A stretch of DNA of 64,000 nt from Mucilaginibacter sabulilitoris (GTDB lineage Bacteria > Bacteroidota > Bacteroidia > Sphingobacteriales > Sphingobacteriaceae): NCBI RefSeq assembly GCF_034262375.1, contig NZ_CP139558.1, forward strand, positions 434,001 to 498,000, written 5' to 3'. A program made the position numbers and the translations under genes. The notes below the pieces were generated by a model. The model searched no databases and had not been told where the DNA came from. It worked only from the letters and a program-made list of their open reading frames with translations. Of this stretch, positions 1 to 8,822 are shown piece by piece; within the stretch, counting starts at the first letter, position 1, and each line of letters opens with the position of its first letter.

Positions 1-627
1 TGCAACTCCAATCACCATTACCTTAGTGGGCAATACCGTTGCCTCATGCCAATGGGTAAGTTTTAAATGATTGGGTAATTGCTGCTCTTTTATTTTTAAC
101 CCATTTGATATTACCTGGTAATGATCGGGCGCGGTAACCACAAAGTCAACGGAAGCCTTATCGGCAGGTACATCTACACAGGGAAGCCAGTTATGCGCGC
201 GGTTTGGCCAGTTATCGCCAAAAAAAGTACGGTGCCCAAATTTATTAGTAGATATAATCAATCCATCAGCCGGGACACCCGAGTAACTTACCTTATAGTT
301 ATGTATGCTGTTTAATTTAGCGTTGGTGTATATTTTAACATTACCGCTATTCTGCACAAATTTTAGCTTTTTGCCATTTTCGGTAACCCCCGCAACCAGC
401 ATGCCTTTGCCCTCAGCATTTTTTTTAACCAGGTCGAGGTTAAATTCACCCGTGCTTTTTAAAAATTTTACAGTAATGGCAGCCTGCCCATTTATGTTAT
501 TATCTGTATCATTTAGCTGCAGGGCGAAGTTATAATGCAGAACATCAATAGCTGCCCCTGGAATTTGGGCATGTCCCGAGAATTGAAATACGATAAGCGC
601 TGCACAAAGGGCAATATATTTACGCAT
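1..627 (-). CDS. M1-family aminopeptidase, N-terminal part (runs off window)
   Basis: The minus-strand frame opens at ATG 627 and is still open at base 1, giving 209 residues. It begins with a Sec signal peptide (MRKYIALCAALIVFQFSGHA). What follows matches the N-terminal beta domain of M1 zinc metallopeptidases: an early NFALQLNDTDNNINGQA strand pair and then the diagnostic FGDNWPNRAHNWLPCVDVPAD segment, followed by DFVVTAP and VISNG. The catalytic HEXXH motif would lie beyond the window edge. From the signal peptide the product is exported, probably periplasmic or surface-bound, and would trim N-terminal residues from peptides. Family assignment is fairly sure; substrate is unknown. Confidence 0.8.
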   Translation of the reverse strand, partial: MRKYIALCAALIVFQFSGHAQIPGAAIDVLHYNFALQLNDTDNNINGQAAITVKFLKSTGEFNLDLVKKNAEGKGMLVAGVTENGKKLKFVQNSGNVKIYTNAKLNSIHNYKVSYSGVPADGLIISTNKFGHRTFFGDNWPNRAHNWLPCVDVPADKASVDFVVTAPDHYQVISNGLKIKEQQLPNHLKLTHWHEATVLPTKVMVIGVA

Positions 628-774
628 GTTACCGGTGTTCTGAATGTTTAGATGAACACAAAGCTAATAAAAAAGCAATGGTTAGCTGTCGCTGATACCG
701 ATGGTCCGAAGATCTTTATTCGCTCCCAAGAGAGGGAATCGCACAACCCTGTACTTTTATATAATATTATAATA

Positions 775-792
775 GCGCCCCAAACAGGGCGC
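775..792 (-). terminator. Stem-loop downstream of ffh
   Basis: GCGCCC-caaaca-GGGCGC forms a perfect 6-bp stem starting 6 bases after the ffh stop. It is followed on the minus strand by an AT-rich stretch rather than a clean T-run, so it is a weak intrinsic terminator candidate. Confidence 0.5.
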
Positions 793-797
793 ATTAA

Positions 798-2126
798 TTA
801 CATCTTCGGCATCCTGCGCATCATGCTGGCCATGGCTGCCGGGTTGCTCATTTGCTTCATCACCTTTTTCATGTCGTCAAACTGTTTCATGAGGCGGTTT
901 ACCTCGGCCAGATCGGTTCCGGAACCTTTGGCTATACGTGTACGGCGGCTTTGATTAATGGTTTCGGGGTTTGATTTTTCAAACGGGGTCATGGATTGAA
1001 TAATGGCCTCTATCGCTTTAAAGGCATTATCATCAACCTCCACATCCTTCATCATTTTGCCTACGCCAGGTATCATACCCATCAGATCTTTCATGTTACC
1101 CATCTTTTTGATCTGCTGTATCTGGCTGTAAAAATCGTTGAAATCAAACTTATTTTTACGGATCTTCTTTTGCAGTTCGGCGGCTTCTTTTTCGTCAAAC
1201 TGCTGTTGCGCACGTTCTACCAATGATACCACGTCGCCCATGCCCAGGATACGGGATGCCATACGATCGGGGTGGAAAACGTCGAGCGCTTCCATCTTTT
1301 CGCCGGTACCTATGAATTTGATAGGCTTGCTCACCACCGATTTTATAGACAACGCCGCGCCACCGCGGGTATCACCATCAAGCTTGGTTAATACCACGCC
1401 GGTAAAATCAAGCCTGTCGTTGAACACTTTAGCGGTATTCACGGCATCCTGACCGGTCATCGAATCGACCACAAACAGGATCTCATGAGGGTTAACAGCA
1501 GCTTTTACCTGTTCAATTTCCACCATCATGGCTTCGTCAATAGCCAAACGACCGGCGGTATCAATGATCACCACGTTGTTGCCGTTCTGTTTAGCCTGGG
1601 CAATACCTTCGCGGGCAATAGCAACCGGATCTTTTGATTCGCGGTTGGCATAAACCGGGATACCTATCTGCTGGCCTAAAACCTCCAGCTGGTCAATAGC
1701 CGCTGGGCGGTAAATATCATCGGCAACCAGTAACGGCTTTTTGTTTTTTTGCGTTTTTAAGTAATTGGCCAGCTTACCGGTAAAGGTGGTTTTACCCGCA
1801 CCGTTCAATCCGGCAATCAGTATAATGGTAGGCGTAGCCGGAAAATTAAGTTCGGCGGTGGTGCCCCCCATTAGTTCGGCCAGCTCATCGTTCATGAGTT
1901 TGGTAAGCAACTGACCCGGCGAAACTGCTGTTAACACGTTCTGTCCCAGTGCTTTTTGCCTTACATCATCTGTAAAGGCTTTGGCGGTTTTATAGTTAAC
2001 GTCAGCATCCAGAAGGGCTTTGCGTATCTCCTTCATGGTTTCGGCCACGTTTATTTCAGTAATAGTTCCTTGACCCTTCAGGACCTTGAACGCCCTGTCG
2101 AGTTTATCCGAAAGATTTTCAAACAT
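798..2126 (-). CDS. ffh: Signal recognition particle protein Ffh (SRP54)
   Basis: The 442-residue protein has the full Ffh layout. An N-terminal helical N domain is followed by the GTPase G domain with P-loop GLNGAGKTTFTGK (about residue 106), DDIYRPAAIDQL, DTAGRL and TKLDGD. A methionine-rich M domain, ending in MKQMSNPAAMASMMRRMPKM, binds SRP RNA and signal sequences. It targets nascent membrane and exported proteins to FtsY and SecYEG. Length is normal for the family. The gene is monocistronic: it has its own upstream gap with a -7 box, and a hairpin follows the stop. Confidence 0.97.
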   Translation of the reverse strand: MFENLSDKLDRAFKVLKGQGTITEINVAETMKEIRKALLDADVNYKTAKAFTDDVRQKALGQNVLTAVSPGQLLTKLMNDELAELMGGTTAELNFPATPTIILIAGLNGAGKTTFTGKLANYLKTQKNKKPLLVADDIYRPAAIDQLEVLGQQIGIPVYANRESKDPVAIAREGIAQAKQNGNNVVIIDTAGRLAIDEAMMVEIEQVKAAVNPHEILFVVDSMTGQDAVNTAKVFNDRLDFTGVVLTKLDGDTRGGAALSIKSVVSKPIKFIGTGEKMEALDVFHPDRMASRILGMGDVVSLVERAQQQFDEKEAAELQKKIRKNKFDFNDFYSQIQQIKKMGNMKDLMGMIPGVGKMMKDVEVDDNAFKAIEAIIQSMTPFEKSNPETINQSRRTRIAKGSGTDLAEVNRLMKQFDDMKKVMKQMSNPAAMASMMRRMPKM

Positions 2127-2158
2127 TATAATAAAGTACTTTAATCTTTTAAAGGTTA

Positions 2159-2166
2159 CAAAGGTA
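2159..2166 (-). promoter_or_regulatory. Bacteroidota-type -7 box upstream of ffh
   Basis: On the minus strand this reads TACCTTTG, an exact match to the TAnnTTTG -7 element, 33 bases upstream of the ffh ATG. No convincing TTTG -33 element is visible at the expected spacing. The rest of the 2127-2454 gap is AT-rich and shows nothing else. Confidence 0.5.
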
Positions 2167-2454
2167 TGATTTTGAAATATATCCGTTGAATTAATTTAGA
2201 ATTGACGGCGCATTTTGAAAAGCCATCCCATGATACACCCGGCAAAACTTTTTAAAGTTCTATTTTAACATATTATACCCGTTTTCAGTATCCAACCCGG
2301 ATAAAAACCATTCATAAACCGAATGAAAACCATCAAAAACAATTCATTTTAACAAAAAATACGCGGCTTTTTGATTTTTTAAAAAGTATTAATGTTTTGG
2401 CTTACAATAACATTGTCAAAAAACGTCTGGTTATTTTATGCTCTCCATTCAGCA

Positions 2455-2493
2455 AAACAGCCCGGCTTTCCTGATAGGAAAGCCGGGCTGTTT
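2455..2493. terminator. Strong bidirectional-type hairpin after DUF3078 gene
   Basis: AAACAGCCCGGCTTTCC pairs perfectly with GGAAAGCCGGGCTGTTT across a 5-base loop, a 17-bp stem with A/T flanks on both sides. It lies 34 bases past the stop of the minus-strand gene at 2527 and should terminate it, insulating ffh. Confidence 0.85.
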
Positions 2494-2526
2494 GTATATA
2501 CAAATTTACTAAATTTTTCTTTAAAT

Positions 2527-3549
2527 CTACGGGAACCTGTATAACATACCCAATGCCAGGCCCTCTGTTGCCTGAGCATCAGCCGATGTATGTTTATCGT
2601 ATAACAACGTACCATTGACGGTTACATTGATTAGCCGGTTTACACGGGCTGACAGCACCATATCCACACGGTGGGTTATATATTTAAGCTCTTGCCCATA
2701 GGGTATGAATAACGCATAGCGGGTATTGAGGTGAATATTTTTCATGATATCCTTATCAAACAGGGCAACCATCTGGAACGCGAGATCGTTTTTTACTGTT
2801 TTAAGGGTATCTACACCATAATTATCTACCTGGAACCGGTGTATGTCATGATCTAATACGAAGGTTTGCTTGGCGGTACCAGTACCCAAACGCAGATCGA
2901 AATAATTGGTTGGTTTGTACTCAAAACCGACAGATTCTGTTAAATATCCCGGCGACATAAAGTTGGAGATATACTGCGCATCTATTACACCATTCCCCAT
3001 ATCGACATAGTTAAAACCCTTGTCAAACTGCGACTCGAAGGTTAACGATCCGAATATGTACCAGTTTTTGGATAATTGCGAGGCTATTTTGTTATCAAAA
3101 AATATACGGTCATTCGTTTTACGTTTGCCTTGCCCTTTATTTTTCGATACACCGTATAGCAGGTTCAGTTCAGATACATAACTAAACGGGGCCTTGTTAT
3201 ACTCGGTATGATAAATAAAGTTACTACCGAGTGCAACGGCGTTCACACCACCCGCGCTATAATTGCTGCTAAAGGCCGACTGGCTGAAGTTAAGCCCGAA
3301 GGTGATCACCTTCTTCCAGTAGTTCACTTTATAATCAAGCATAGTAAGGGGCACCTGTGCCCTCTGGATCTGTACGGGCCTTACCCGGGTAGGGACGGCA
3401 TTTTTGCGCGAATCTATCCGCAATTTGTTAATCTGAGCCGTATCAATTTTAACGGTGTCTCTTTTTAATGTGTCGGTTTGCTGTGCTTTGGCCGAAATGC
3501 CGAAGGTAATAGATACCAGTAAAAGTACGCCAAGTCTGGTTTTTATCAT
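2527..3549 (-). CDS. DUF3078-family secreted protein
   Basis: The product is 340 residues from ATG 3549; a TTG nine bases earlier would add only MST before the signal peptide and is less likely. A signal peptide (MIKTRLGVLLLVSITFG..AKA) leads a short charged linker. Then comes a beta-rich body with the DUF3078 hallmarks YWKKVITFGLNFSQSAFSSNYSAGG and NLLYGVSKNKGQGKRKTNDR. Alternating amphipathic strands and a C-terminal aromatic residue (YRFP) suggest an outer-membrane beta-barrel, which is inference from the pattern. The family is common and uncharacterised in Bacteroidota. The gene stands alone, followed by a strong terminator. Confidence 0.85.
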   Translation of the reverse strand: MIKTRLGVLLLVSITFGISAKAQQTDTLKRDTVKIDTAQINKLRIDSRKNAVPTRVRPVQIQRAQVPLTMLDYKVNYWKKVITFGLNFSQSAFSSNYSAGGVNAVALGSNFIYHTEYNKAPFSYVSELNLLYGVSKNKGQGKRKTNDRIFFDNKIASQLSKNWYIFGSLTFESQFDKGFNYVDMGNGVIDAQYISNFMSPGYLTESVGFEYKPTNYFDLRLGTGTAKQTFVLDHDIHRFQVDNYGVDTLKTVKNDLAFQMVALFDKDIMKNIHLNTRYALFIPYGQELKYITHRVDMVLSARVNRLINVTVNGTLLYDKHTSADAQATEGLALGMLYRFP

Positions 3550-3678
3550 AGTTGACAAATTAAAGCAAAAATCTCCTTTTATAACAGATTAATAAAAAAT
3601 CAGCCCGATGGTTTTAAAAAAATTGTTTTTGTGGGGTGGGATGGTATAGTGGAAATTGAAGTTTCCGGGTATAGCCTC

Positions 3679-3698
3679 CCGAAGTTTGGAAACTTCGG
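3679..3698. repeat. Short perfect palindrome (CGAAGTTT family)
   Basis: CCGAAGTTTGGAAACTTCGG is a perfect 20-base palindrome. The same CGAAGTTT / AAACTTCG core recurs in the 33-bp palindrome at 15074, so both look like members of one REP-like family. Confidence 0.7.
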
Positions 3699-3724
3699 AC
3701 AGCCCCTCCACTGCTCTCACAAAC

Positions 3725-3805
3725 TGTCATCTCGAAAGGTACGAGGAGAAATCTTGTACGCGGGATAGTCATGGTGTATAAGATTTCTCCCTTCGGTCGA
3801 TGACA
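3725..3805. repeat. REP-like long inverted repeat
   Basis: The outer arms TGTCATC / GATGACA and the inner arms GGAGAAATCTT / AAGATTTCTCC face each other across a ~30-base loop. It sits in a noncoding gap between two minus-strand genes and resembles other dispersed extragenic palindromes in this window. Confidence 0.7.
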
Positions 3806-3838
3806 AGGCGAAGAAAGGGTGACAGACTATCCCCTAAA

Positions 3839-4600
3839 CTACTTTTTATCCAGATCTTCCGCCTTTGGCGTAACCAACACGGGCAGGTCATACCTGCGCG
3901 GGGCCCTTAAAAACCTTTTCAAATTGGTTTTTATAGATGTAATAAACTCATAATCGCTGGCGGTGGTTACCAGGTAATAGCCGGGACGATATCTACGCAT
4001 AAACTCGGTAAGCTGCTCATCTTTCAAATTGGTAATACTCCCTACATAGGTGCGGTTAAAACGATAATCGATAACGTTTTGCCGGTAATCGCGTTCAATA
4101 ATGCCCCGCAGGTGTTCGGCGTTGCGGCCACTGCGGCTCAAAGAGTTCCATAAGGCATCAATACCAATGCCCGCGCCCATGCCCGGCGCTACCGAAAGCA
4201 GGTCGTGATTATCGAGCGATCCGTAAATTTTGGTATAATCTTTTTTGGTAGCGATGAGTTGCTTTTGAGGATTTAGCATGGTATCGCGAACAATAACCTC
4301 TTTAAGCTGAATGGCATTGCGCGTCATATAAACGGCCAGCGGCGCGGTGCTTTGTATCTTTAAAGTATCGGGATGATGGTCTGATTTTGTAAAAACAAGT
4401 ACATCGCCGGGCTGGGCCTCTATTTTAAATTCTCCCTTTAGGGTGTTATAAACCGACTTGCCTGTTGTGGTATTAAGCACATTTACCTTGGCAATACGGT
4501 CTTTGCTTACTTTATCAAACACAATACCGTCAATGGTTTTTTGCTGGGCAAAAACCGTTACCGATAGCGTAAAGAAAAATAAAAGCAGCCATATTTTCAT
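3839..4600 (-). CDS. Secreted protein with carboxypeptidase-regulatory-like domain
   Basis: The start chosen is ATG 4600, because it opens directly on a signal peptide (MKIWLLLFFFTLSVTVFAQQ); the frame runs further upstream but those residues are not signal-like. The 253-residue product then has a beta-sandwich of the CarboxypepD_reg-like type (residues about 22-100). It carries GIVFDK, VNVLNTTTGKSVYNTLKGEFKIEA and a LKEVIVRD closing strand, as in TonB-dependent receptor N-termini, but no plug or barrel follows. The C-terminal half is helical and basic. It is probably periplasmic or envelope-associated; function is unknown. Confidence 0.75.
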   Translation of the reverse strand: MKIWLLLFFFTLSVTVFAQQKTIDGIVFDKVSKDRIAKVNVLNTTTGKSVYNTLKGEFKIEAQPGDVLVFTKSDHHPDTLKIQSTAPLAVYMTRNAIQLKEVIVRDTMLNPQKQLIATKKDYTKIYGSLDNHDLLSVAPGMGAGIGIDALWNSLSRSGRNAEHLRGIIERDYRQNVIDYRFNRTYVGSITNLKDEQLTEFMRRYRPGYYLVTTASDYEFITSIKTNLKRFLRAPRRYDLPVLVTPKAEDLDKK

Positions 4601-4720
4601 ATTGGCGCCAAAAATAAACGTTCGGCAGTGCCTGGTCATACTATTTAACAACAATTAACAGGTTGATGTGAGATGAAAGAGACAAGAGGTTAGAGTCAGG
4701 AAGCAAGAAAAGAGAGGGTC

Positions 4721-4789
4721 TCACCCCGAGCTTGTCGAAGGGTCGCGCGCAGAGGCCCTGCCCACCATGCTTCGACGGGCTCAGCATGA
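4721..4789. repeat. REP-like element (GAGCTTGTCGAAG family)
   Basis: GAGCTTGTCGAAG and CTTCGACGGGCTC form inverted arms around GCCCACCATG. Related copies lie at 11132-11202 and 14986-15055, all intergenic. Confidence 0.75.
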
Positions 4790-4825
4790 TATCTTTCTTT
4801 TCTCTTAATTCTCACATCTTTATCC

Positions 4826-5656
4826 CTACTTCACCACTATAAGTTTTTGGCCAATAGCAATGTGGTCATCAGCTATACTGTTTAACGCTTTTAGTTCATC
4901 AACTGTTATTCCAAAACGCTTTGATATGTTGTATAGTGTATCGCCCTGTTTAACGGTATATATTTTATCGTCGGGGCTGGTTTGGGGGATGATATCTGTA
5001 GTGGTTTTGCCAATGCTACTATTAATTTGCGACAGCACACGGTCTTCGCGTTTAATTTTGGCTATTTCTCCTTCGGGCCGGTCGTACTGGTCAAGGTGAT
5101 ACCGTACAATAATATTGATAAGCATTTCGGGATATTTGGGGTTGGTAGCATAGCCAGCCTGTTTTAGGCCGCGGGCCCAGCCCTCATAATCGTTCTTATC
5201 CAATTCAAAAAGCCTGGCGTAGTTTTTACGTTTCAGGAAAGCAGAGTGGTCACGATAGGAATCATCCGGGTTGTCATATACTCTGAAGCACTCATTGGCG
5301 CTGTCATCGTCTTTATAATAGCTTCTGCCGCGCCAGTCGCTGGTGCATTTAATACCGAAATGGTTGTTGGCATACCGGGCCAGTTCGCTGTTGCCGCTGC
5401 CCGATTCAAACAGTCCCTGCGCCAGCGTAATACTTGCCGGGATACCGTTCTGGTTCATTTCCTGTATGGCAATACCTTTAAAGCGCTCAATGTATGACAA
5501 AGATGTATAGGACTGGTAATTGGCCGCGTCCTTGTTTTCCTTCTGAATGGTGTTATTGTTACGGCGAACCTGCCTGTTTGAAATGGTTCCTTTGTGTGAC
5601 GAGCACGAGCTCAGGCCAATAGCGGCTATAAATAATAATGAAAGTAGTTTTCGCAT
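4826..5656 (-). CDS. Glucosaminidase-domain lipoprotein with C-terminal LysM
   Basis: The 276-residue product starts with a lipoprotein signal (LFIAAIGLSSC, lipid-modified Cys at about residue 18). The glucosaminidase/FlgJ-like domain spans about residues 55-195: ASITLAQGLFESGSGNSELA contains the probable catalytic Glu, and HFGIKC, YRDHSAFL and YEGWARGLKQAGYATNPKY follow. A single LysM repeat (YTVKQGDTLYNISKRFGITV) at the C-terminus binds peptidoglycan. It should cleave glycan strands of the cell wall from the outer-membrane side. The next gene downstream on the same strand, at 6269, is a shorter paralog without lipidation or LysM, so the pair is probably a local duplication. Confidence 0.9.
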   Translation of the reverse strand: MRKLLSLLFIAAIGLSSCSSHKGTISNRQVRRNNNTIQKENKDAANYQSYTSLSYIERFKGIAIQEMNQNGIPASITLAQGLFESGSGNSELARYANNHFGIKCTSDWRGRSYYKDDDSANECFRVYDNPDDSYRDHSAFLKRKNYARLFELDKNDYEGWARGLKQAGYATNPKYPEMLINIIVRYHLDQYDRPEGEIAKIKREDRVLSQINSSIGKTTTDIIPQTSPDDKIYTVKQGDTLYNISKRFGITVDELKALNSIADDHIAIGQKLIVVK

Positions 5657-5720
5657 ACAGTTTAAACCTTGCTGTAAGGCATTAATAAATATGCCAAAAT
5701 AAGATTTATAAATGTATTTA

Positions 5721-6269
5721 TCAGTTTGTTTCTGCTAATTGCGGCCGGGTGGCCACGTTTGAACTGTCTGCGGGTTTTTCGTCGAGGTCATGCAGGTCAT
5801 ATTTTTTAATAATACCAAGTACCTGCGATGCCCACTTGCGACTGCCAGCATAACCGCTGCGTTGTATGCCTTTTGCCCAGCCCAAATAATCATAATGGGT
5901 AAGCGCGTCGGCCAGGTGGCTGAATTGCTTGCGTTCGGTCATGATGCGGGCAAAATCCTGAAACGAATCCAGCACAGAATCGTATCTTTTGTAGGGTGTA
6001 CGTACTTTTTTATTGTGTTTGGTATAAACCGCGCCACCACCGCCTTTTACGCCAAACTGGTTGTTTAACTTTTGGGCGATGTTGCTGTTGCCGCAACCCG
6101 ACTCATGCATGGCTACGCCTAAAACAATGCTTGCCGGGATCCCGGTTTCGTGCATAATACGCACGGCATCGTCTTTAAATTTCTCGATATAAGATGTTGA
6201 AGTGTTTTTTTGCGCTGAAGCAGCTAATGTTGAGATCAACAATGTTGTAATCAGTAAGATTTTCTTCAT
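5721..6269 (-). CDS. Secreted glucosaminidase-domain protein
   Basis: This 182-residue protein has a cleavable signal peptide (MKKILLITTLLISTLAASAQ) and then only the glucosaminidase core. ASIVLGVAMHESGCGNSNIA holds the probable catalytic Glu; NQFGVKG, DSFQDFARIM and YLGWAKGIQRSGYAGSRKW follow. It lacks the LysM of the neighbouring paralog and ends in a short hydrophilic tail. Its start lies only 2 bases from the stop of the O-methyltransferase gene, so the two are co-transcribed. It is probably a soluble periplasmic peptidoglycan hydrolase. Confidence 0.88.
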   Translation of the reverse strand: MKKILLITTLLISTLAASAQKNTSTSYIEKFKDDAVRIMHETGIPASIVLGVAMHESGCGNSNIAQKLNNQFGVKGGGGAVYTKHNKKVRTPYKRYDSVLDSFQDFARIMTERKQFSHLADALTHYDYLGWAKGIQRSGYAGSRKWASQVLGIIKKYDLHDLDEKPADSSNVATRPQLAETN

Positions 6270-6271
6270 AA

Positions 6272-6910
6272 TTATTTTTTTCTGATAACCAGCAGCCCGT
6301 CGCGTACCGGCAGGATCAGTTTTTCTACCCTGCTGTCAACAGCTATCTGGTCATTTAGTTTGCGGATATTCTCAGTATCGGTATCTTTTTCGGTACCATA
6401 TACCTTTCCTTTCCACAAAACATTATCAATTATTATCAATCCTCCGGACCGTACCTTATTAAAGGCTAATTGAAAGTAAGTATAATTATTCTTTTTATCG
6501 GCATCAATAAACACCAAATCAAAATTATCTTCCTCTAAATCAGCAATAATGTCCTCTGCCTGGCCAAAATGCAGTTTTATTTTATTTTCAACATTTGTTG
6601 ATTTAAAGTGTGAAATAATGATTTCCTCCATTTCTCGGTTCACCTCAATGGAATGGAGTATGCCACCTTCGGCAAGCCCTTCGGCCAGGCAAATAGCCGA
6701 GTAACCGGTAAAGGTGCCCACTTCCAGTATGAGCTTTGGCTGTATCATTTTGCTCAGGAAACTGAGCAGGCGGCCCTGGTAATGGCCCGACAGCATGTGC
6801 GGCCGAAGTACCTTTAAATGCGTTTCGCGGTTGAGCTTTTGCAAGGCTTCCGGCTCCGGATCGCAATGGTCATCTAAGTATGCCTGAAGGTCATGGGGTA
6901 GAATATCCAT
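6272..6910 (-). CDS. Class I SAM-dependent O-methyltransferase (caffeoyl-CoA OMT / TrmR type)
   Basis: The 212-residue protein matches the small Mg-dependent O-methyltransferase family in length and motifs. ILEVGTFTGYSAICLAEGL (about residue 60) is the SAM-binding motif I. DLVFIDADKKNN (about residue 130) supplies the metal ligand and motif II. GGLIIIDNVLWKGKV supplies the second metal-binding Asp-Asn. In bacteria, members include the tRNA 5-hydroxyuridine methyltransferase TrmR as well as small-molecule enzymes; sequence alone does not decide between them. It heads a two-gene unit with the glucosaminidase. Confidence 0.88.
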   Translation of the reverse strand: MDILPHDLQAYLDDHCDPEPEALQKLNRETHLKVLRPHMLSGHYQGRLLSFLSKMIQPKLILEVGTFTGYSAICLAEGLAEGGILHSIEVNREMEEIIISHFKSTNVENKIKLHFGQAEDIIADLEEDNFDLVFIDADKKNNYTYFQLAFNKVRSGGLIIIDNVLWKGKVYGTEKDTDTENIRKLNDQIAVDSRVEKLILPVRDGLLVIRKK

Positions 6911-6986
6911 AGGGGCAAAGATAGGGATTTTGTTTTTAATGGGTAAAAACGGGTATTATTCAACTGAAAACCAAACAATAACCCAA

Positions 6987-7085
6987 ATGTCATTGAGGTA
7001 CGAAGCAATCTCTATGTTTTATAGGGCGGACATAAATATATAATTGACCTGACTTTGTAGAGATTGCTTCGTACCTCAATGACAT
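6987..7085. repeat. REP-like long inverted repeat with 28-bp arms
   Basis: The arm that starts ATGTCATTGAGGTACG and reads on through AAGCAATCTCTA is repeated exactly in inverse orientation at 7058-7085, across a ~43-base loop. It separates the O-methyltransferase and ruvX genes. Related CAATCTC/GAGATTG elements lie at 14864-14959 and 18134-18213. Confidence 0.9.
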
Positions 7086-7103
7086 TTTGGGATGAATAAT
7101 GGT

Positions 7104-7520
7104 TCAAAATAATCTGCGGTCCATGTAGCTCTGCAGCAGTATCACTGCCGATATAGTATCAACCAGTTCTTTATTTTGCCGGTTTTTTTTGTTCATGCCG
7201 CTTTGGGCTATGGTGGCAGATGCCATTTTGGAGGTGAAGCGCTCGTCAAGCATTTCGATGGGAATCTGCGGGAAATTCTTGGTAAGGATAGTGACAAACC
7301 CTTTTACATGCATGGCCGATTGCGATGGTGTATTGTCCATTTGCTTGGGTTCGCCTACAATAAAGCGTTCCACCTGTTCGGTTTGCAGGTAATTTTTCAA
7401 ATAGTCGACAATATATTGCGGGTGTATGGTATCCAGGCCGGTAGCGATGATTTGCAACGGATCGGTAACCGCAATGCCTATGCGTTTGGTACCATAATCA
7501 AAAGCCATTATTCGGGCCAT
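7104..7520 (-). CDS. ruvX: YqgF/RuvX-family RNase H-fold protein
   Basis: The 138-residue protein has the normal YqgF length and the RNase H-like active-site pattern. MAFDYGTKRIGIAVTD carries the first catalytic Asp, FIVGEPKQM the second strand, and MLDERFTSKMA the Glu-Arg motif; the final Asp sits in ELVDTISAVILLQ. Family members are proposed Holliday-junction resolvases or pre-16S rRNA nucleases; YqgF in E. coli has the rRNA role. A TACTTTTG -7 box stands at 7544-7551 on the minus strand, 24 bases upstream of the start. Confidence 0.93.
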   Translation of the reverse strand: MARIMAFDYGTKRIGIAVTDPLQIIATGLDTIHPQYIVDYLKNYLQTEQVERFIVGEPKQMDNTPSQSAMHVKGFVTILTKNFPQIPIEMLDERFTSKMASATIAQSGMNKKNRQNKELVDTISAVILLQSYMDRRLF

Positions 7521-7674
7521 AAGTAGTATTGAGTTATGAGTTGCAAAAGTAATAGTTTAAGCCGGCTTGTGTGCATTATAAGAACCACATAACTCAACAC
7601 TCATTACCATCACCATTTCACTTTCTACAAACTCAATACTTATAACTCAAAACTATTTCACTATTTTGCACCAA

Positions 7675-8820
7675 ATGCAGTTTAAACACATAGTAGGACA
7701 GGCGGATGTTAAACAACGATTGATTAATACGGTGAAAGAGAACCGGGTAAGTCACGCGCAGTTGTTTTTGGGTCCCGAAGGATCGGGAAGCCTGCCCCTT
7801 GCTGTGGCCTATGCGCAGTACTTATCTTGTGAAGATAAACAGCTTGACGACTCCTGTGGCATATGTTCCTCATGCCGCAAGTATGAAAAACTGATGCACC
7901 CCGACCTGCATTTTTCGTACCCGTTTTTTGCCAAACATAAAGATGATACCGCGCTTACCTTTATTGAGCAATGGCGCGATGCCTTTATCAATAATCCTTA
8001 CATGAACCTGGATACCTGGCGCGGGTATCTTGATGCCGAAAACAAACAGGCCAATATCAATATTGCCGAGTGCCACCAAATCATCAAAAAGCTGAGCTTT
8101 AAGCCTTTTGAGTCAGTTTATAAAATATTGATACTTTGGCTGCCCGAATATTTAGACAAAGAAGGGAACGCCTTATTGAAAATTATTGAGGAGCCGCAGC
8201 CAAATACCCTGTTTATACTGGTGGCACAAAACCAGGATCAGATACTGAATACCATTTTGTCGCGTACGCAGCTCGTCAAAATCCCTTCGCTGGATTATGA
8301 TGAGGTGAAACAGCACCTCATTACCGAACATAACCAGACAGAGGATGCTGCGGCCGAAATAGCTTACCTGAGCAACGGCAATTTAACCGAGGCTTTAACC
8401 ATGCTGCAGCATGATAATAAAGGCTACCATGACCTTTTTGTGCAGTGGCTGCGCTTTTGTTTTTCAAACAAGGGGCTGGAAGTTTTAACCTTTGTTGACC
8501 AGTTTGCCAAAATGGGCCGCGAAAACCAGAAAAACTTTTTACGCTACGGTATCAGCTTTATCCGCGAGTGCTGTTTGCTGATGGCGGGGGCGGGCAACCT
8601 GGTGCATTTACCGGCAAAGGAACTGGAAACCGCACAAAAAATGACCAACGTGCTTAGTATAGATAAGGCGCAATATATAAGTACAGAGCTTGAAAAGGCA
8701 CATTACCATGTAGAGAGAAATGCAAATCCGAAAATTTTATTTTTAGATGTATCTTTACAGATTATAAAAATATTAAATTTAAAAACCATCCCTGCGGGGA
8801 GTCAATATATACCAAATTAA
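7675..8820 (+). CDS. holB: DNA polymerase III delta' subunit (clamp-loader AAA+ protein)
   Basis: The start is taken as ATG 7675 (MQFKHIVGQADVKQRL); an in-frame TTG three codons earlier is not needed. The 381-residue product shows the delta'/DnaX fold: a VSHAQLFLGPEGSGSLPLA phosphate-loop region lacking the lysine of a true GKT, as is usual for delta'. A zinc module with Cys in LSCEDK..DDSCGICSSCRKYEKLMHPDLH follows, then NIAECHQIIKKLSFKPFE, ALLKIIEEPQPNTLFIL and LSRTQLVKIPSL. It helps load the sliding clamp. The gene leads an operon with ricT-like 8823 and gldH, with gaps of 2 and -1 bases. Confidence 0.92.
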   Translation: MQFKHIVGQADVKQRLINTVKENRVSHAQLFLGPEGSGSLPLAVAYAQYLSCEDKQLDDSCGICSSCRKYEKLMHPDLHFSYPFFAKHKDDTALTFIEQWRDAFINNPYMNLDTWRGYLDAENKQANINIAECHQIIKKLSFKPFESVYKILILWLPEYLDKEGNALLKIIEEPQPNTLFILVAQNQDQILNTILSRTQLVKIPSLDYDEVKQHLITEHNQTEDAAAEIAYLSNGNLTEALTMLQHDNKGYHDLFVQWLRFCFSNKGLEVLTFVDQFAKMGRENQKNFLRYGISFIRECCLLMAGAGNLVHLPAKELETAQKMTNVLSIDKAQYISTELEKAHYHVERNANPKILFLDVSLQIIKILNLKTIPAGSQYIPN

Positions 8821-8822
8821 TT

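Noticed and set aside
715..760. Sequence before ffh whose minus strand resembles a tRNA 3' end (GGTTGTGCGATTCC then CTCTTGGGAGCG)
   Set aside because: The T-loop has extra bases, no acceptor 5' strand or anticodon arm can be found nearby, and no attachment-site partner is seen.
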